Shown here: positions 20,874 to 31,863 of the stretch, piece by piece
Layout: each line of letters opens with the position of its first letter
How positions within the stretch are numbered: position 1 is the stretch's first letter
Assembly: GCA_914767715.1 (NCBI GenBank)
Contig: OU612072.1
Coordinates: forward strand, 20,896,001-20,956,000
Direction: 5' to 3'
Source of the DNA: Membranipora membranacea
Lineage: Eukaryota; Bryozoa; Gymnolaemata; Cheilostomatida; Membraniporidae
DNA length: 60,000 bases
Translations under genes and position numbers: made by a program
The notes under the pieces: generated by a model
What the model was told of the DNA's origin: nothing
Seen by the model: only the letters and a program-made list of their open reading frames with translations
Databases searched by the model: none

Positions 20874-22984
20874 TGTTTATGGAGCAGATCAAAGGAAAGT
20901 CTGCAAATGAATACAATAAAATAGATGAAAATCGCTCACGGAGGAATCCTGGTCATGACAAGCATGGATAGCATTGGATATCTGCTCTCTTCAACAAGTC
21001 TGTCTGTCAGTCTCTTTTTCAATTCATCTGGTATTTCTCTAACTGTACCATCAAATGTGACATCAGTAGACCAGGTTACTGTCAGAGTGTCATTCTCACA
21101 GCTCAGCTTAGCCTGAGAGCCTGCTTGTGAGCTGCAGTCTACAAATCATATAATATTGTCTTCGATAGTCTCCTCATAACATAACATTTAAACATAACAT
21201 GTCATTACATAACATCATTTTCTTCAAAACTGACTCGGTGATGAAGCTTCATGTGTTTCAGTATGTTCGGCATCCCACCAGCCTTAGAAAACGGTTTACT
21301 CTGCTTTGTATGGGGTTTGATATGAAAATGACCAGAAATGATCAGTCGTACCTGTTTCAATCGAGGAAAAACTCACAAGATATTTGAAGAAGTCGACTAT
21401 ACTATTGACTTTGCACACGCTATAACAAATTTGTTTAACCTGAAGGTGAGGTAGTGATTATCTATCCAGAATCAATATCGCTCCATTAAAACTGAAAGCG
21501 ATAACATCTTTCTCCACAAGTCATAAGGTAATTAAGGTTATACCACCCACCTTGATGACATATTTTCTTGATCTGGTTGACATTGCCATTAGCGAGGCTT
21601 GTTAGTGCGGAGAGAGCAACCTTATCAGTCAGTACTGAACACTGTATGTCATACCTTGCGACTACTTCCACTCGTCTCAGCAACAAATAGTCTAACGTAT
21701 AGATGACTGATGATTAATAACACGTATGGATTGTCTGCACAGATTGAATAAAGGTGAGGCCACGGTCGACTTCTCCAGGAATTTTTGACTTGGACAAGAG
21801 AGAAGGGTTGTTATGGTTTAGAATAGTTGAGGAGGATCAGACACTGAAATCTTTTGTAGAAATTAGTTGAAATATGCACAAGAGTGTGGCCTTAGCTTTA
21901 GGTTTGTACCCATAAGACTGATGTTAAGTAAGAGGCTAGTCCTATAAAACTGCACGTGTCCAGTGTCAAGTCATTGTTTTGTAACGCAAACCTTCATAAA
22001 CTCAACATACCTTTGATTTCAACAATGACATTACATGGATTATCTCCTCCGACTATCTTATACTGATAACTTCCGACCGGTAACTTAATTCTGTGTGTGA
22101 TACCTTCTATAGTCAGATCTACATCAGCTAATCCAGTAGCAGGAGACACAACTGCTCTTATTGTATCAGGGCATTTCACATCCAGGATTGAAGTGCCTTT
22201 GGGATAGAAATACAACAAATTATGTACGGTATAATATATCTCAATCACTTGTCAAGTTGCTTACTTATTGACTAGTCTATTAACACCAGCAGAAACTCAT
22301 TTATCTGATTAAGAATTCACACCAAAGACCTACCTGTTATCAGTGCTGACATGCTAAAATTGATGGTTAAATTAAGTGGTAAAGTCTAAATTGTAATTGT
22401 TGAAATTGGAAACCTAGATTGAGAGGGTATCTTGAGATATGGAGCCACCATACAAGAGAAATTGAACTGTCTCCCAGTTAAGTAAGTGGTGATAATCTGG
22501 AGCTACAGCAATTTTTTAGGAAAGAATCAACCTTACCCAATGAATTTTGCACTAACCATTATTTATGACCGTTATAGTTGTAGAACAGTTATGGGAGGAT
22601 GTGACTACCCACAGCTAACCCGGCCTGTTGGTCGGGATGTGTATCAACTAATGCTCTCTCCTCATTATTTGTCACATACAGTGTTATATTTCGGTTCTGA
22701 CAAGGTCGTCTGGGGGTAGTTCCTGTAGGATAAGAGTTATTTTTGTCCTTAGCTTTCAGATATTGATAAAAAAGTCTATATCAAGTAGAAATGCATTGAG
22801 GCAAAGATTGGAATTCTGCCAAGGTAGGATAATGATAGTTATTTCAACAAAAACTGATACATACATTCTGTGATAACTGTGTCTTATTGTTACAGTACTA
22901 CAAGGTTTGACTAGGATGAGAGAACACGACTCCGAGTAGTGAATAGCAGGCTATCTAATTAGCGCCATCGACCCATTCTTTTTT

Positions 22985-23180
22985 GGGGATGGTGAGATGG
23001 CGCAATCGGTTAGCGCGCTTGCTATTCACTGCCAGGCAATTAGTGCCGCAGGAGTTGTGGGTTCGAGCCCCACTGGGGGAGCTTTCATTGTTGATTGTTC
23101 CGGCCCCCAGCACCCTCGGGTGTATACCTCTCCTAACAAGTCATGACACGCTATGAAAGTAGTGACAGGTTATGACAGGT
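22985..23180 (+). mobile_element. tRNA-derived SINE
   Basis: The head has a D-arm and A-box (TGGCGCAATCGGTTAGCGC, from 22998) and a perfect T-arm, GTGGG/TTCGAGC/CCCAC at 23057-23073, including the B-box. The would-be acceptor strands (GGTGAGA and TGGGGGA) do not pair and the region between the boxes is too long, so it is not a working tRNA. About 100 bases of tRNA-unrelated tail follow. It sits in an intron of unit C, between the two frame-broken exons. Confidence 0.65.
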
Positions 23181-24048
23181 AATGACGAGGGATGACATGA
23201 ATGTGCTGACAACAACCAGCTATATGTATACTCACCATTATTTATGACTGTAATAGTTGTCGTGCAGTTGCCTCTATTGATGAAGTGAATACCCACAGCT
23301 AACCCGGCCTGTATGTCGGAATGTATGTCCACTAAGGCTCTTGCATCATCACATCACATACAGTGTCATGTTTCTGTCCTGACAAGGGGGAATGATGGTT
23401 GACCCTATAGGTAATAATATAATATATTCTATTTGGTGTGACGGTATTATCAAACTGATGAATTACAAACTGTGACAGCCGAAAGAACATTTAGGCAATT
23501 GCAAATACAGCAAGATATGATGATATGTACCTTAGATTGGAAATAAAAAATGCATATTTATACTCACCGGTTTTGATTACTTTAATGTTCACAGCGCAGT
23601 TGTCTTTATAAATCACATGACTACCCACAGCGAGTCTAGTCTGTAAGTCAGGAGTTATGTCCACTTGTGCTTGCTCCTCATCAGATGTCACATAGAATGT
23701 CATGTTTCTGTCCTCACAAGGTGCTCTGGTGGTGGCTATCTGGGTGGTAGTTGACGGTGTTGTAGCTGAAGGTCTTGGCGTAATTGTTAGTTTTGGATCT
23801 AAAAAGTTAAAATATTTAATATTGTTCAGTCCATTAAAAAAAACTCCTTTCAAACATAATAAATAAAACTAGAAATGCCGCGATCATAAATGCTACAAAA
23901 CTTCAGGGGTGTGGATGATATACACTCAGGTTGACAATTGAGTTTATGATTGTGGCCAATTGGCGATGTCATTATAAGTGCAAATTTAAATAGCTGTCTT
24001 TTCCATGCAACCTATGAGGAAGACAACCTGAGTATCGTTGACCTATTA

Positions 24049-24247
24049 GTGGTAAGCAGTGAAAGAGATGATATGTAAAAACAAATCTGTCTTCACCGGG
24101 ATTTGAACTCAGGCCTCTCGCACAACAAACATGTTATAATTGTGGTATAAACGACCAAGTAGTGAAAGAGATTATAAATGTAAAAAAGAAAAATCTATCT
24201 TCACCGGAATTCCAACTCGGGCCTCTCACGCAACAAGCATGTTATAG
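24049..24247 (-). repeat. Two tandem tRNA-like (SINE-head) sequences
   Basis: A unit of about 107 bp is duplicated. Each carries, on the minus strand, a B-box-like GTTCAAATCCCGG (24097-24109) or its diverged copy (24204-24216) preceded by GCGAGAGGCC or GTGAGAGGCC. The plus strand begins each copy with AGTGAAAGAGAT. No complete cloverleaf can be drawn. Confidence 0.5.
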
Positions 24248-24296
24248 TATATATAAATATATTAGATAAGGCACATTTACTTTTTTGGTTTTTGTT

Positions 24297-24360
24297 GGTC
24301 ACAACCGGGAATTGAACTTGGACCACTTGTGCTGTGACTAGCCACTCGGCCACCCATGTT
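24297..24360 (-). mobile_element. tRNA-like SINE head
   Basis: The minus strand has an A-box TGGCCGAGTGG and a B-box GTTCAATTCCCGG (24305-24317), but only about 24 bases separate them, too few for an intact tRNA. It is probably a remnant of a class II (Leu/Ser-like) tRNA-derived element. Confidence 0.45.
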
Positions 24361-24497
24361 GACGGAAAGAGGGTACAACTCCTCTAATTTGAAAAAACAA
24401 AAAATGGAGAAAGGACATCGTTGGTTTAACGAAATCGAAAGGTTTCATCCCTCACCGCATCCGTGGAATTGCTGGTGTGTCGTGACCACAAATTTAT

Positions 24498-24572
24498 TAC
24501 CGATTGTCGCAAGTTCTATCCCAATTGTCGCAATCAACCACAATTGTCGCAATTTCAATCACAATTGTTGCA
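24498..24572. repeat. Repeated palindromic AATTGTCGCAA boxes
   Basis: Four spaced copies of CAATTGTCGCAA or a one-base variant within 75 bases, with irregular spacers. An open frame runs through it, but composition suggests simple repetition. Confidence 0.5.
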
Positions 24573-24599
24573 GTTAGTTAGGGGTGGTTCTAGAATCAG

Positions 24600-25470
24600 G
24601 CTGCAAAGTCTGCGCCAATTTGCTGAAGAAAATAATTTGATCCCATGGACTAAGGAAGTAAACAATATCTAGGAGGCATGGACTAGAGGCACAGCAACCC
24701 CCCACCCAATTTATTAAAGTTAGCTATTATTCTGATGTGTGTAGAGAAGGAGTGTAATGATACTAGACAAGAGGTAGCACCAATGGTGCTGGACAACATG
24801 CAATCCACTCTGCAACGGTTTGCAAGTGCATGCCAGACCGTCCATAAACACTTTCACTCTAATGTATGTTTGCCTCATTTGCCATTTATGAAAATGAATT
24901 GTTCTGTTGCCCTGTCCCCGTATTATATGCCCGGTCTGACTGATGTACCGCCCTCGGCCTTAGTTAGGATATATATATATATATATTATACTTTTTTTAT
25001 GTTAATCATGCTGTATATAAACCGATGCACATACTGTTTGAAAGGATTCCGGAGTGCGCTGGTTATTATTAACCATTTTAAATTGAGTAAATAGACCGTT
25101 TTTATTTCTAGATTAAATACTTTTTATTGGGCACATTTTTATGTGTTAGGACTCTGTCTCTTATTATACAAATAAATAAACTGGAATCATCGCTGCAATT
25201 CAACTTGAGTATTCAATTTAGTTAGGAGTATCGATAATGAGAAACATGTAAGCAATCACCATCACTCAATACTTGGTGCGCCCTGCGCTGGCCGTGCTAC
25301 TTGATTAAAGGTGGAACGGTCCCACCATCATTAAGGGTGCCTACCGACTACAAAGAGCTCGCATGAACTTCGGCAGCTTGCGTCATCTGTACCATCTTTT
25401 TCAATTAGCCCTTATTTGGATTTCAATATATGTATTCTGGCAAAGATTATTTGCAATCATAATTTATAAG
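24600..25470. other. Non-coding; short TA microsatellite
   Basis: Includes (TA)n at about 24968-24986. An open frame at 24735-25094 ends within the TA repeat and has no recognisable domain. Confidence 0.4.
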
Positions 25471-25479
25471 AGCATCAAC

Positions 25480-25890
25480 CTCGCCTTTCACTGCAGTATT
25501 ATTCATTGTTGATGTGAGGATGTCTTATCAATGCTAAGTTCACATGGCAGCGACTTAGGAAAAGTCACACTTTTTGTTCTACCCAATTTCCTATTATTTC
25601 ACCACTCAGCGCTTCATGCCTCAATCACCTGATAAGAGTACAACAGGTGAGCATTCATCTGCTTGTTTTCGAAAATTGTTGATATTAATATCTCTCATGT
25701 CATAAAAATTACAAGGTCAGTAATAATGACATTGTCCAGTCTCTTGGCCTTCTACGGTTTTAAATATTATACCAGATGCTCACTGTGTGCGTCACAAATC
25801 TGATAAGAGAGGGAAGTAATTCTCTTACTGGCAAGAAACCGCAGGCTGCCGACATGTGTCTCTCTATTATATCAAGGCAATAGGTTGCGG
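25480..25890 (-). repeat. R-module copies
   Basis: Matches 18640-19080 closely in order: TTGTTGATGTGAGGATGTC, CACCACTCAGCGCTTCATG, CACCTGATAAGAGTAC, ATTACAAGGTCAGTAATA, then GTGTGCGTCACAAATCTGAT and AAGAGAGGGAAGTAA. Confidence 0.7.
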
Positions 25891-25899
25891 GCTTAATCA

Positions 25900-27040
25900 T
25901 GTATTTAAAGAGGAACTTAACATAGATTGAACGCATCAACCTTGGACCTTCATTTTACTGCACACTATACTTAGGACATGGGGGAGGAATGTTATGAAAA
26001 TTAAAATTCAATCCGTGCAATGTAAAGCTTCTTTATGGGAGAATTAAAATTAGCAATAATTAGTGACATCATTGGAAAAAGCAGACAACTCCATTACAAA
26101 GATAGTAAATATTGCTGGTGCATATGTACTGTCTCATTCAAAGCAGGCAGTATAATTTCGCAGCAGTATGGCAATTTATTTATGGCTCACCGCACACACT
26201 AATTTAAGGGGCATTGTATCCCCAGCATGAGTCAGTATGCATTCTATTGCTCATCTAAACAGTTCACATACTAAATCTGTCTGTGTCAATCAATAATGTA
26301 ATAGTAGTGGATGGATGAGAACAGTCAAATATATTGATAGCATTTAGAGATGGAAATGTTACAAGAAGAAATGCTTCAAGTTTCACGGCAACAATATACA
26401 GGTTGATCTCTCAGTTAGCTCTCTATAACACTGATATGCTGTATTGTCAGCACAGAAAAAAGGAAAACAACGCTAAAACACTGCCATTTTGAGTTACCGC
26501 AAATGCTTATATACCCAGCTAGATTTTAGAACAGCAGGTATAAATAACATCCATGGTTTATGGCAAAGAATCATTGTTACATTGCGTTATTTAGATATTT
26601 TCACATTTGAATCATACATTAAATTTACTTCAGCGTAACATCGTTAATAATAATGTACTACGGCAGAACAGCTTAACAAATATCAAAGCCTTGAATAAGC
26701 TGCCAATTAACATGATGCTTAGTCATAACAAGCTAAACCTTTATTTATGATTTATCGCTGTACATTTTATCCGATGATGCTGAAATTTGGAAATCTAAAT
26801 CAAACCAGGAAATTAGACTACCTAAAAATTACTCGAAACCAGAAGCCAATGGCATCTAGTAATACCGCCACATTTGAAAAACAACTAAACAAAAACTCTA
26901 GTTAAGTATAATAAATTATGATCGTTAGTAAGACTGAGAAAATTATAGGAAACTGGGAATTCCAGTTTCCTAGAACTAATTAGGCCACAACATAATTACT
27001 CACATATGGTGAAATATTAAGACTAAGATAACATGTTTTA
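25900..27040. other. Non-coding, AT-rich
   Basis: No gene or repeat recognised. Confidence 0.5.
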
Positions 27041-27164
27041 TTTTATAGAGAAAAGCAGTGATGGCTCCGAGGAAAACACCAGATGATAAAAAAAACCCAG
27101 CTAAAACCAGTTTGAACCAGTAAATACAGAACACCCTAGAACATCATAGAACGTCACAGAACAG

Positions 27165-27294
27165 CAGTTATGAACACGTGCTGCTATTACACACATGGTG
27201 GCAACACGTGCTGGAAAACCAAAATTAGAACAGCAGGTATAAACACGAGACGATATTACACACATGTTAGCAACACGTGCTGGAAAACCAAACA
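27165..27294 (+). repeat. 65-bp direct duplication
   Basis: Two copies running from GAACAGCAG through ATTACACACATG to AACACGTGCTGGAAAACCAA, differing at a few sites, placed just upstream of a TATA-like sequence. Each contains CACGTG-type boxes. Confidence 0.8.
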
Positions 27295-27298
27295 AAGG

Positions 27299-27308
27299 GT
27301 ATAAAAGG
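27299..27308 (+). promoter_or_regulatory. Candidate TATA box
   Basis: GTATAAAAGG is a near-consensus TATA element directly after the 65-bp duplication and about 25 bases before a (CA)n tract at 27326-27357. No convincing gene follows (an open frame at 28023-28340 is unidentified), so this may be a cryptic or transposon-derived promoter. Confidence 0.3.
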
Positions 27309-27325
27309 AGTGAAGACCCGTCACT

Positions 27326-27357
27326 AACACACACACACACACAAACACACACACACG
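27326..27357. repeat. (CA)n microsatellite
   Basis: ACACAC dinucleotide run interrupted once by ACAAACAC. Confidence 0.85.
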
Positions 27358-27359
27358 AC

Positions 27360-29035
27360 ACACAACGAGAGAGTACACACTCACAGAACACTAATTAATA
27401 CAATTATAAGAATTGTATTGCAAACTATATTTGAATCATTTTATCAAAAGCTAAATTATTTAAGTACACCTTATACTTTGAATCATATTTTTTCTACACA
27501 CATCTTATAAGGATTTATATTGGACATTAACTACTACTGAAGAAAGGCTAACGGAAGGATTTTTTTGGTAATTACTATCTTTATATTTTTTTACCATATT
27601 ATATTTTGACATCTCAACATTATTGGAATTTTTAGAAATACTTTCAGAAAAACAAACTAAATAGAATTATTTAACCTCATTTGACACCCGTTTGATATTC
27701 CAAATCAGTTATTTTAAACAACACCAAGTTTCAGGATTCAAGAGTCATTTATAAAATTAACTTTGCAAAATTCAAATCAGACACAAAATAGGAGTTGTAT
27801 TACCTTTGAATAATCAAAGATAGCTCCAATTATAAATCTACTGCGAAATTTGAAGCGACCTAAAGCTACTCTTGGTCCCAAAGGGAAGTGGATTGAAGTC
27901 TATAACGAACATTAAGTTATAAGGCCTGTGATTCTGATTAAACTGCCTAAGCTACCTAATTGGGCTTCCAGGTACTATACAAAGATCAATTTTAGCGTTA
28001 AAGTTATTAATCCATAAAATACTTGAGACTGCAAGATATTTTGGAGTATAAAAAAAAAACCTATCTTCTAAATAGCAGCCTCCCTCTTTATTTTCAATTA
28101 ACCGCACGCTCATATCCCAAAAAGGGTTATATAATTGCTTTGTGGTGCATGAATATTTTCAACTCCACTCGAGTTACTGCTAGAACAACCAAGGAGTTTC
28201 GGCAGTATATCGGCAGGAGCCACTCTTTAAAAAGGCTAGGAGCCAATTTCTCCGAAGTCCAAGAGGGGTCAGACTTAAATAAAACAATTCTAAGGCTTAC
28301 TCTAAACTGGGAACGGGGAGCCAGCTGTTCGTCGTTTTAAATTTTGTTAAGGTTAATTTGCTACATTTGAATTAACGTGCTACCAAAATTTTACACAAGA
28401 ACCTTAGTAAGTTGTAGTTATCTTCCATTGTTTAGGAAGAAAGTTCAAGGAGAATACAACTCCAATTATAATCAGAACTAGACAAATTATACATTAAATT
28501 ACGTGTTGGAACCTTGAATATTATAAGTATTTAGTATACGATTTTGGTATATTACTATACTAGTACTAATTCCGTTCCTCACAGCATACTTTCAGTTGCA
28601 CACATGTTGTTATGAGCATGAGTTAGGAACTACCTTTGCTTAGTATTCATACTCCAAGCTCCGCCAACCAAAATTCAAAATAGTATTATTATTGAGATAT
28701 TTCAGTAATTATTAGTTTAATTATATTTAAAATACTCACTGTTATGGCAGAGTTTTTAAATCAAAATAAAAAATACTATATTTACTGAGAAAATATTATA
28801 TGAATATCTATGAATCATTCACATGATACAATCAATACTATGAGGATCAGGTGAGTGATGTCACAGCTCTGATGAATTGCTAGGTATGAGGTGAGTGATG
28901 TCACTAGGCGGGAAATTTCACACATGACCAAAGTTGGAACATGACACTCTATATGACTGTGAACATTTGGGCAAATTTGGGCAAATATGGATTTCAAGTT
29001 AAGTTCCTCTTTAAGCTTAAATCTTCTTAAAATTC
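27360..29035. other. Non-coding, AT-rich
   Basis: No recognised gene. An open frame at 28023-28340 (105 codons) has an ordinary amino-acid mix but no motif. A short GAGGTGAGTGATGTCAC direct repeat is present near 28850-28905. Confidence 0.4.
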
Positions 29036-29108
29036 TTCAAGAATTCATCTAAGGTCACAGTTAATCGCATACACCAACACTGCCTGCCTGCCTCTTGTCA
29101 ATGTATTC
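29036..29108. repeat. Paralogous repeat, left flank of foldback insertion
   Basis: CTTAAATCTTCTTAAAATTC and the following GGTCACAGTTAATCGCATAC match 30665-30740. The match resumes after the foldback element at about 29621-29740. Confidence 0.65.
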
Positions 29109-29620
29109 TATATAGACATTTTTTTGAGCTCTGATCTAGGCCTCAATTTGGAGTTGTCCTCTCTCAAGTTTGGTACTTTTAACCCATGCCGCATAGGAAA
29201 AACGTGCTGAAAAGAGGGTTATCTTGGAAACCGCTTATAATAGGATAACAATTATTTTTGATTCAGAATCTGCAACCATGAAAACTCATATGGACATAGT
29301 TTGGGAAATAATTTTAGAATATGGATAGTCAATTATAGCATTTTCTGGCTGTTTTGCGGACCATTTGGCAGAATTTTTTACGAGTTTCGTCACTCAAATT
29401 AAGATTGATCAACAATCATGCCTCCAATGATTTGGAAACCCTGTCAGGGTTTTCAATGGTGCAGACTCTGAATAAAAAATCATTTTTATCCTAACATAAG
29501 CAGTTTTCAAGATAACCCTCTTTCAGCAGATTTTTCCTATGCGGCATGGGTTAAGAGTACCAAACTGGAGAGAGGACAACTCCGAATTGAGGTATAAATA
29601 AGAGCTCAGAAAACTCTCTA
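29109..29620. mobile_element. Foldback DNA transposon (long-TIR MITE)
   Basis: Inverted arms of about 150 bp: the left arm from TTTTTTGAGCTCTGAT (about 29118) through AACCCATGCCGCATAGGAAA to about 29275, the right arm reverse-complementing it from about 29460 to 29605. Identity is about 85-90% by eye. The 180-bp centre has no open frame. Flanking sequence (CTTGTCAATGTATTCTATAT and CTATTACATGAGAA) matches, without the insert, the paralogous repeat at about 30735-30755, which gives an empty site. Target duplication is probably a few bases of TCTATA/CTATT. Confidence 0.82.
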
Positions 29621-30559
29621 TTACATGAGAACAAGGGCTTGCATGTGTCTAACATCACCTCCAGTGGACCATTAGACTATCACACACGATACAAACATAT
29701 ATAATTGCCTATCATGACTAAGCTTCTTTCTCTGTACCAGATCATGACTCGCATTATATTACAATCATTAGAGATACTCTTGCTTAAAATGGTATTACCA
29801 CCTAAGGTATAACTTTAGTCTGACTATCAACATTAAGTGATACCGGAAGGGATGTAGCTGCAGTGTTTAGCTCCAATCATTCGTCCGTTTACAAGCAGAT
29901 ACTCAAGATGGAGGTCACGATATTGAATAATCAATGCTATACAGTAAGTCATTCCACGATATACCTGAGACATAGTGGTTGGTATTGTAACTATTATACG
30001 TGATAACCACTACCAAATATTTCAACTATCACAGAGCCAGTATTAGGTTGTCGGCCTCGAACCCGAGCTTATCTGACTCTACTCATTTTTTCGATGACTG
30101 GAGTGAATATACAGAGTATGATGCGGACTCAATAAATATATATCGTAATAATATAATAATATATTCTCCATTAATACAAACTTTTTGAACCCTGTTTATG
30201 TGAATATTGAGAAAACAATTCCCAAACCTTACCAACTATCACATAGCCACAGCTATTTATATAGAGTAGATTGACAGCTTCAAACTCAATCCTAGCTGAG
30301 AATAATTTGTTTGATGACAGGAGTGATAACACCTTGGAATGCTGAGGATTCAGAAGCTCACTAGAGTGATGTTTAACTAAAAGGACCCTTGTGATCCTAG
30401 AACCAATCGCCTGGCATTGAATCAGAAAGTCAATTGCATTACGTCATCTGCCAGAAAGAATTAATTGCTTGAGCAAAAGAGAAAATAATAATAATGCAAT
30501 GTAATGTTATTATGTAGAGCTATACAATAAGGATGATATCTTACGGTTTCGGTATGCCA

Positions 30560-31420
30560 TACCATGCCCACTGTGTGCGTCACACATTATGATAAGAGAG
30601 GGAAGTAAACATTTCACTGCCAAGTAATTGCAGGCTGCTGACAACTGTATCTCTCTTATCATGGATTAAAGCTTAAATCTTCTTAGGTCACAGCTAAGTG
30701 CACACACAAACACCGCCTGTCTGGCTCTTGTCAGTGTTGTCTATATTACATGAGAAAAACAACGCACTGCATCTAACATCTAACTACTTCACACACGATA
30801 CAACATAATATATAATTCCCAAGCATGACTCAACTTTTTTCTCTGTACTACATTATATGACTCGCATTATATCACAAGCAAAAATATACCAGATTTCCCT
30901 AGGACTTAGTGGGTCATAATGTAATGTCACTGGCGAGGTTCTGGGTTCAAGAGTTCTTCACAGAGTCCACAAATGATGCCTGAATAGGTTGCCTTGATGT
31001 GAAACAGGATATCTTACTACATTGGGAGTATGGAAGGGATTACCTTCAATTGTCAATTTCATACATAAAACAATCGTTTTCTAGCAGTGTTACGAGATAG
31101 TATTAAGCCTGTTGACATAGTATCTTTTATCAATAAATGTTCTACAAGGAACCAATTGCTATTATGACATTTTAAATATGTGCCCTGATAACTGGTGTGT
31201 GCGTCAAACTTCTGATAAGAGAGGGAAGTGAACCTGTCACCATCAAGTAACTGCAGGCTACTGACAATTGTGTCTCTCATATCCAGGTAATTAGTCCAAG
31301 AGCTTAATACTTGATAACTTACCACTGCCAAGTTACTGCAGACTGTTGATGTATGTCTCTCTTATCAAGATAAATAGCTTAAGGGCTTAACTGTGGATTT
31401 AAAGTATAAATCTTCTTAAA
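30560..31420 (-). repeat. R-module copies and paralogue of 29.0-29.8 kb
   Basis: Two or three copies of GTGTGCGTCACACATTATGA followed by TAAGAGAGGGAAGTAA and a TCTCTTATCA box (30570-30660, 31190-31285, 31310-31375), plus the uninterrupted copy of the repeat split by the foldback element (30665-30840). Confidence 0.65.
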
Positions 31421-31754
31421 TCCTTCAAGAATTTATTCAAGGTGATAGTTATGTGAAAACATTAGCAAAATGTAGTTCCCTGGTTTTCTTAAATCAAAAT
31501 GTTGTAACTATGCAAGCTATGTCCGTCAAAAATCAGCTGAGACTACCAAGTACACTCTTCACTATTAAGTTCTAAGACATTTTGCTATAAATATCGATTC
31601 CAAGCATAAACATTGGTTGGCAGCATACACCTTAATGTTAACAACATAGCGGGCAAAGGCCGATGGAAATTTTACCGGACAATCTTGCGAGAGGTTTGCT
31701 GAATACAAATCAAACAAGTTACATTTATAAATAAGGCCAAAAATAAGCACATAC

Positions 31755-31760
31755 TTTATT
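31755..31760 (-). terminator. Poly(A) signal of gene A
   Basis: AATAAA on the minus strand about 105 bases downstream of the gene A stop codon. Confidence 0.5.
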
Positions 31761-31863
31761 ATGCTATGTCATATCACATATTTTTAAGTTATATTACCTA
31801 ATCTTATACTATATGTAGTATTACTATATGTCAGAGTTATTTATATGTTGTTTCCTCGGATCG

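Larger units (their letters stand above)
20627..23798 (-). pseudogene. Unit C: 3' half of an NHL-associated secreted protein, two exons broken
   Basis: Seven exons in transcript order: 23798-23568, 23404-23236, 22722-22557, 22196-22011, 21691-21551, 21138-20940 and 20735-20627. They match exons 4-10 of gene B one for one in length (231, 171, 171, 186, 141, 199, 109), except exon 2 (169, 2-base deletion) and exon 3 (166, 5-base deletion plus a premature TAA). Content: Thr/Pro linker, two-cysteine modules (PCEDRNMTFYVTSD), then a C-terminal region ending HNKKYDKRTDSCV and stop. No signal peptide or NHL exon lies directly upstream. All module exons are phase 1-1, so skipping the two damaged ones restores the frame. 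It is either an orphaned half-copy or alternative 3' exons of gene A, whose NHL exon ends in the matching phase. Confidence 0.78.

Noticed and set aside
22990-23080. Functional tRNA gene on the plus strand
   Set aside because: A- and B-boxes are good, but the acceptor strands do not pair and the anticodon region is too long; SINE head preferred.
28023-28340. 105-codon open frame, plus strand
   Set aside because: No motif, no promoter at the right distance and AT-rich surroundings; not distinguishable from chance.
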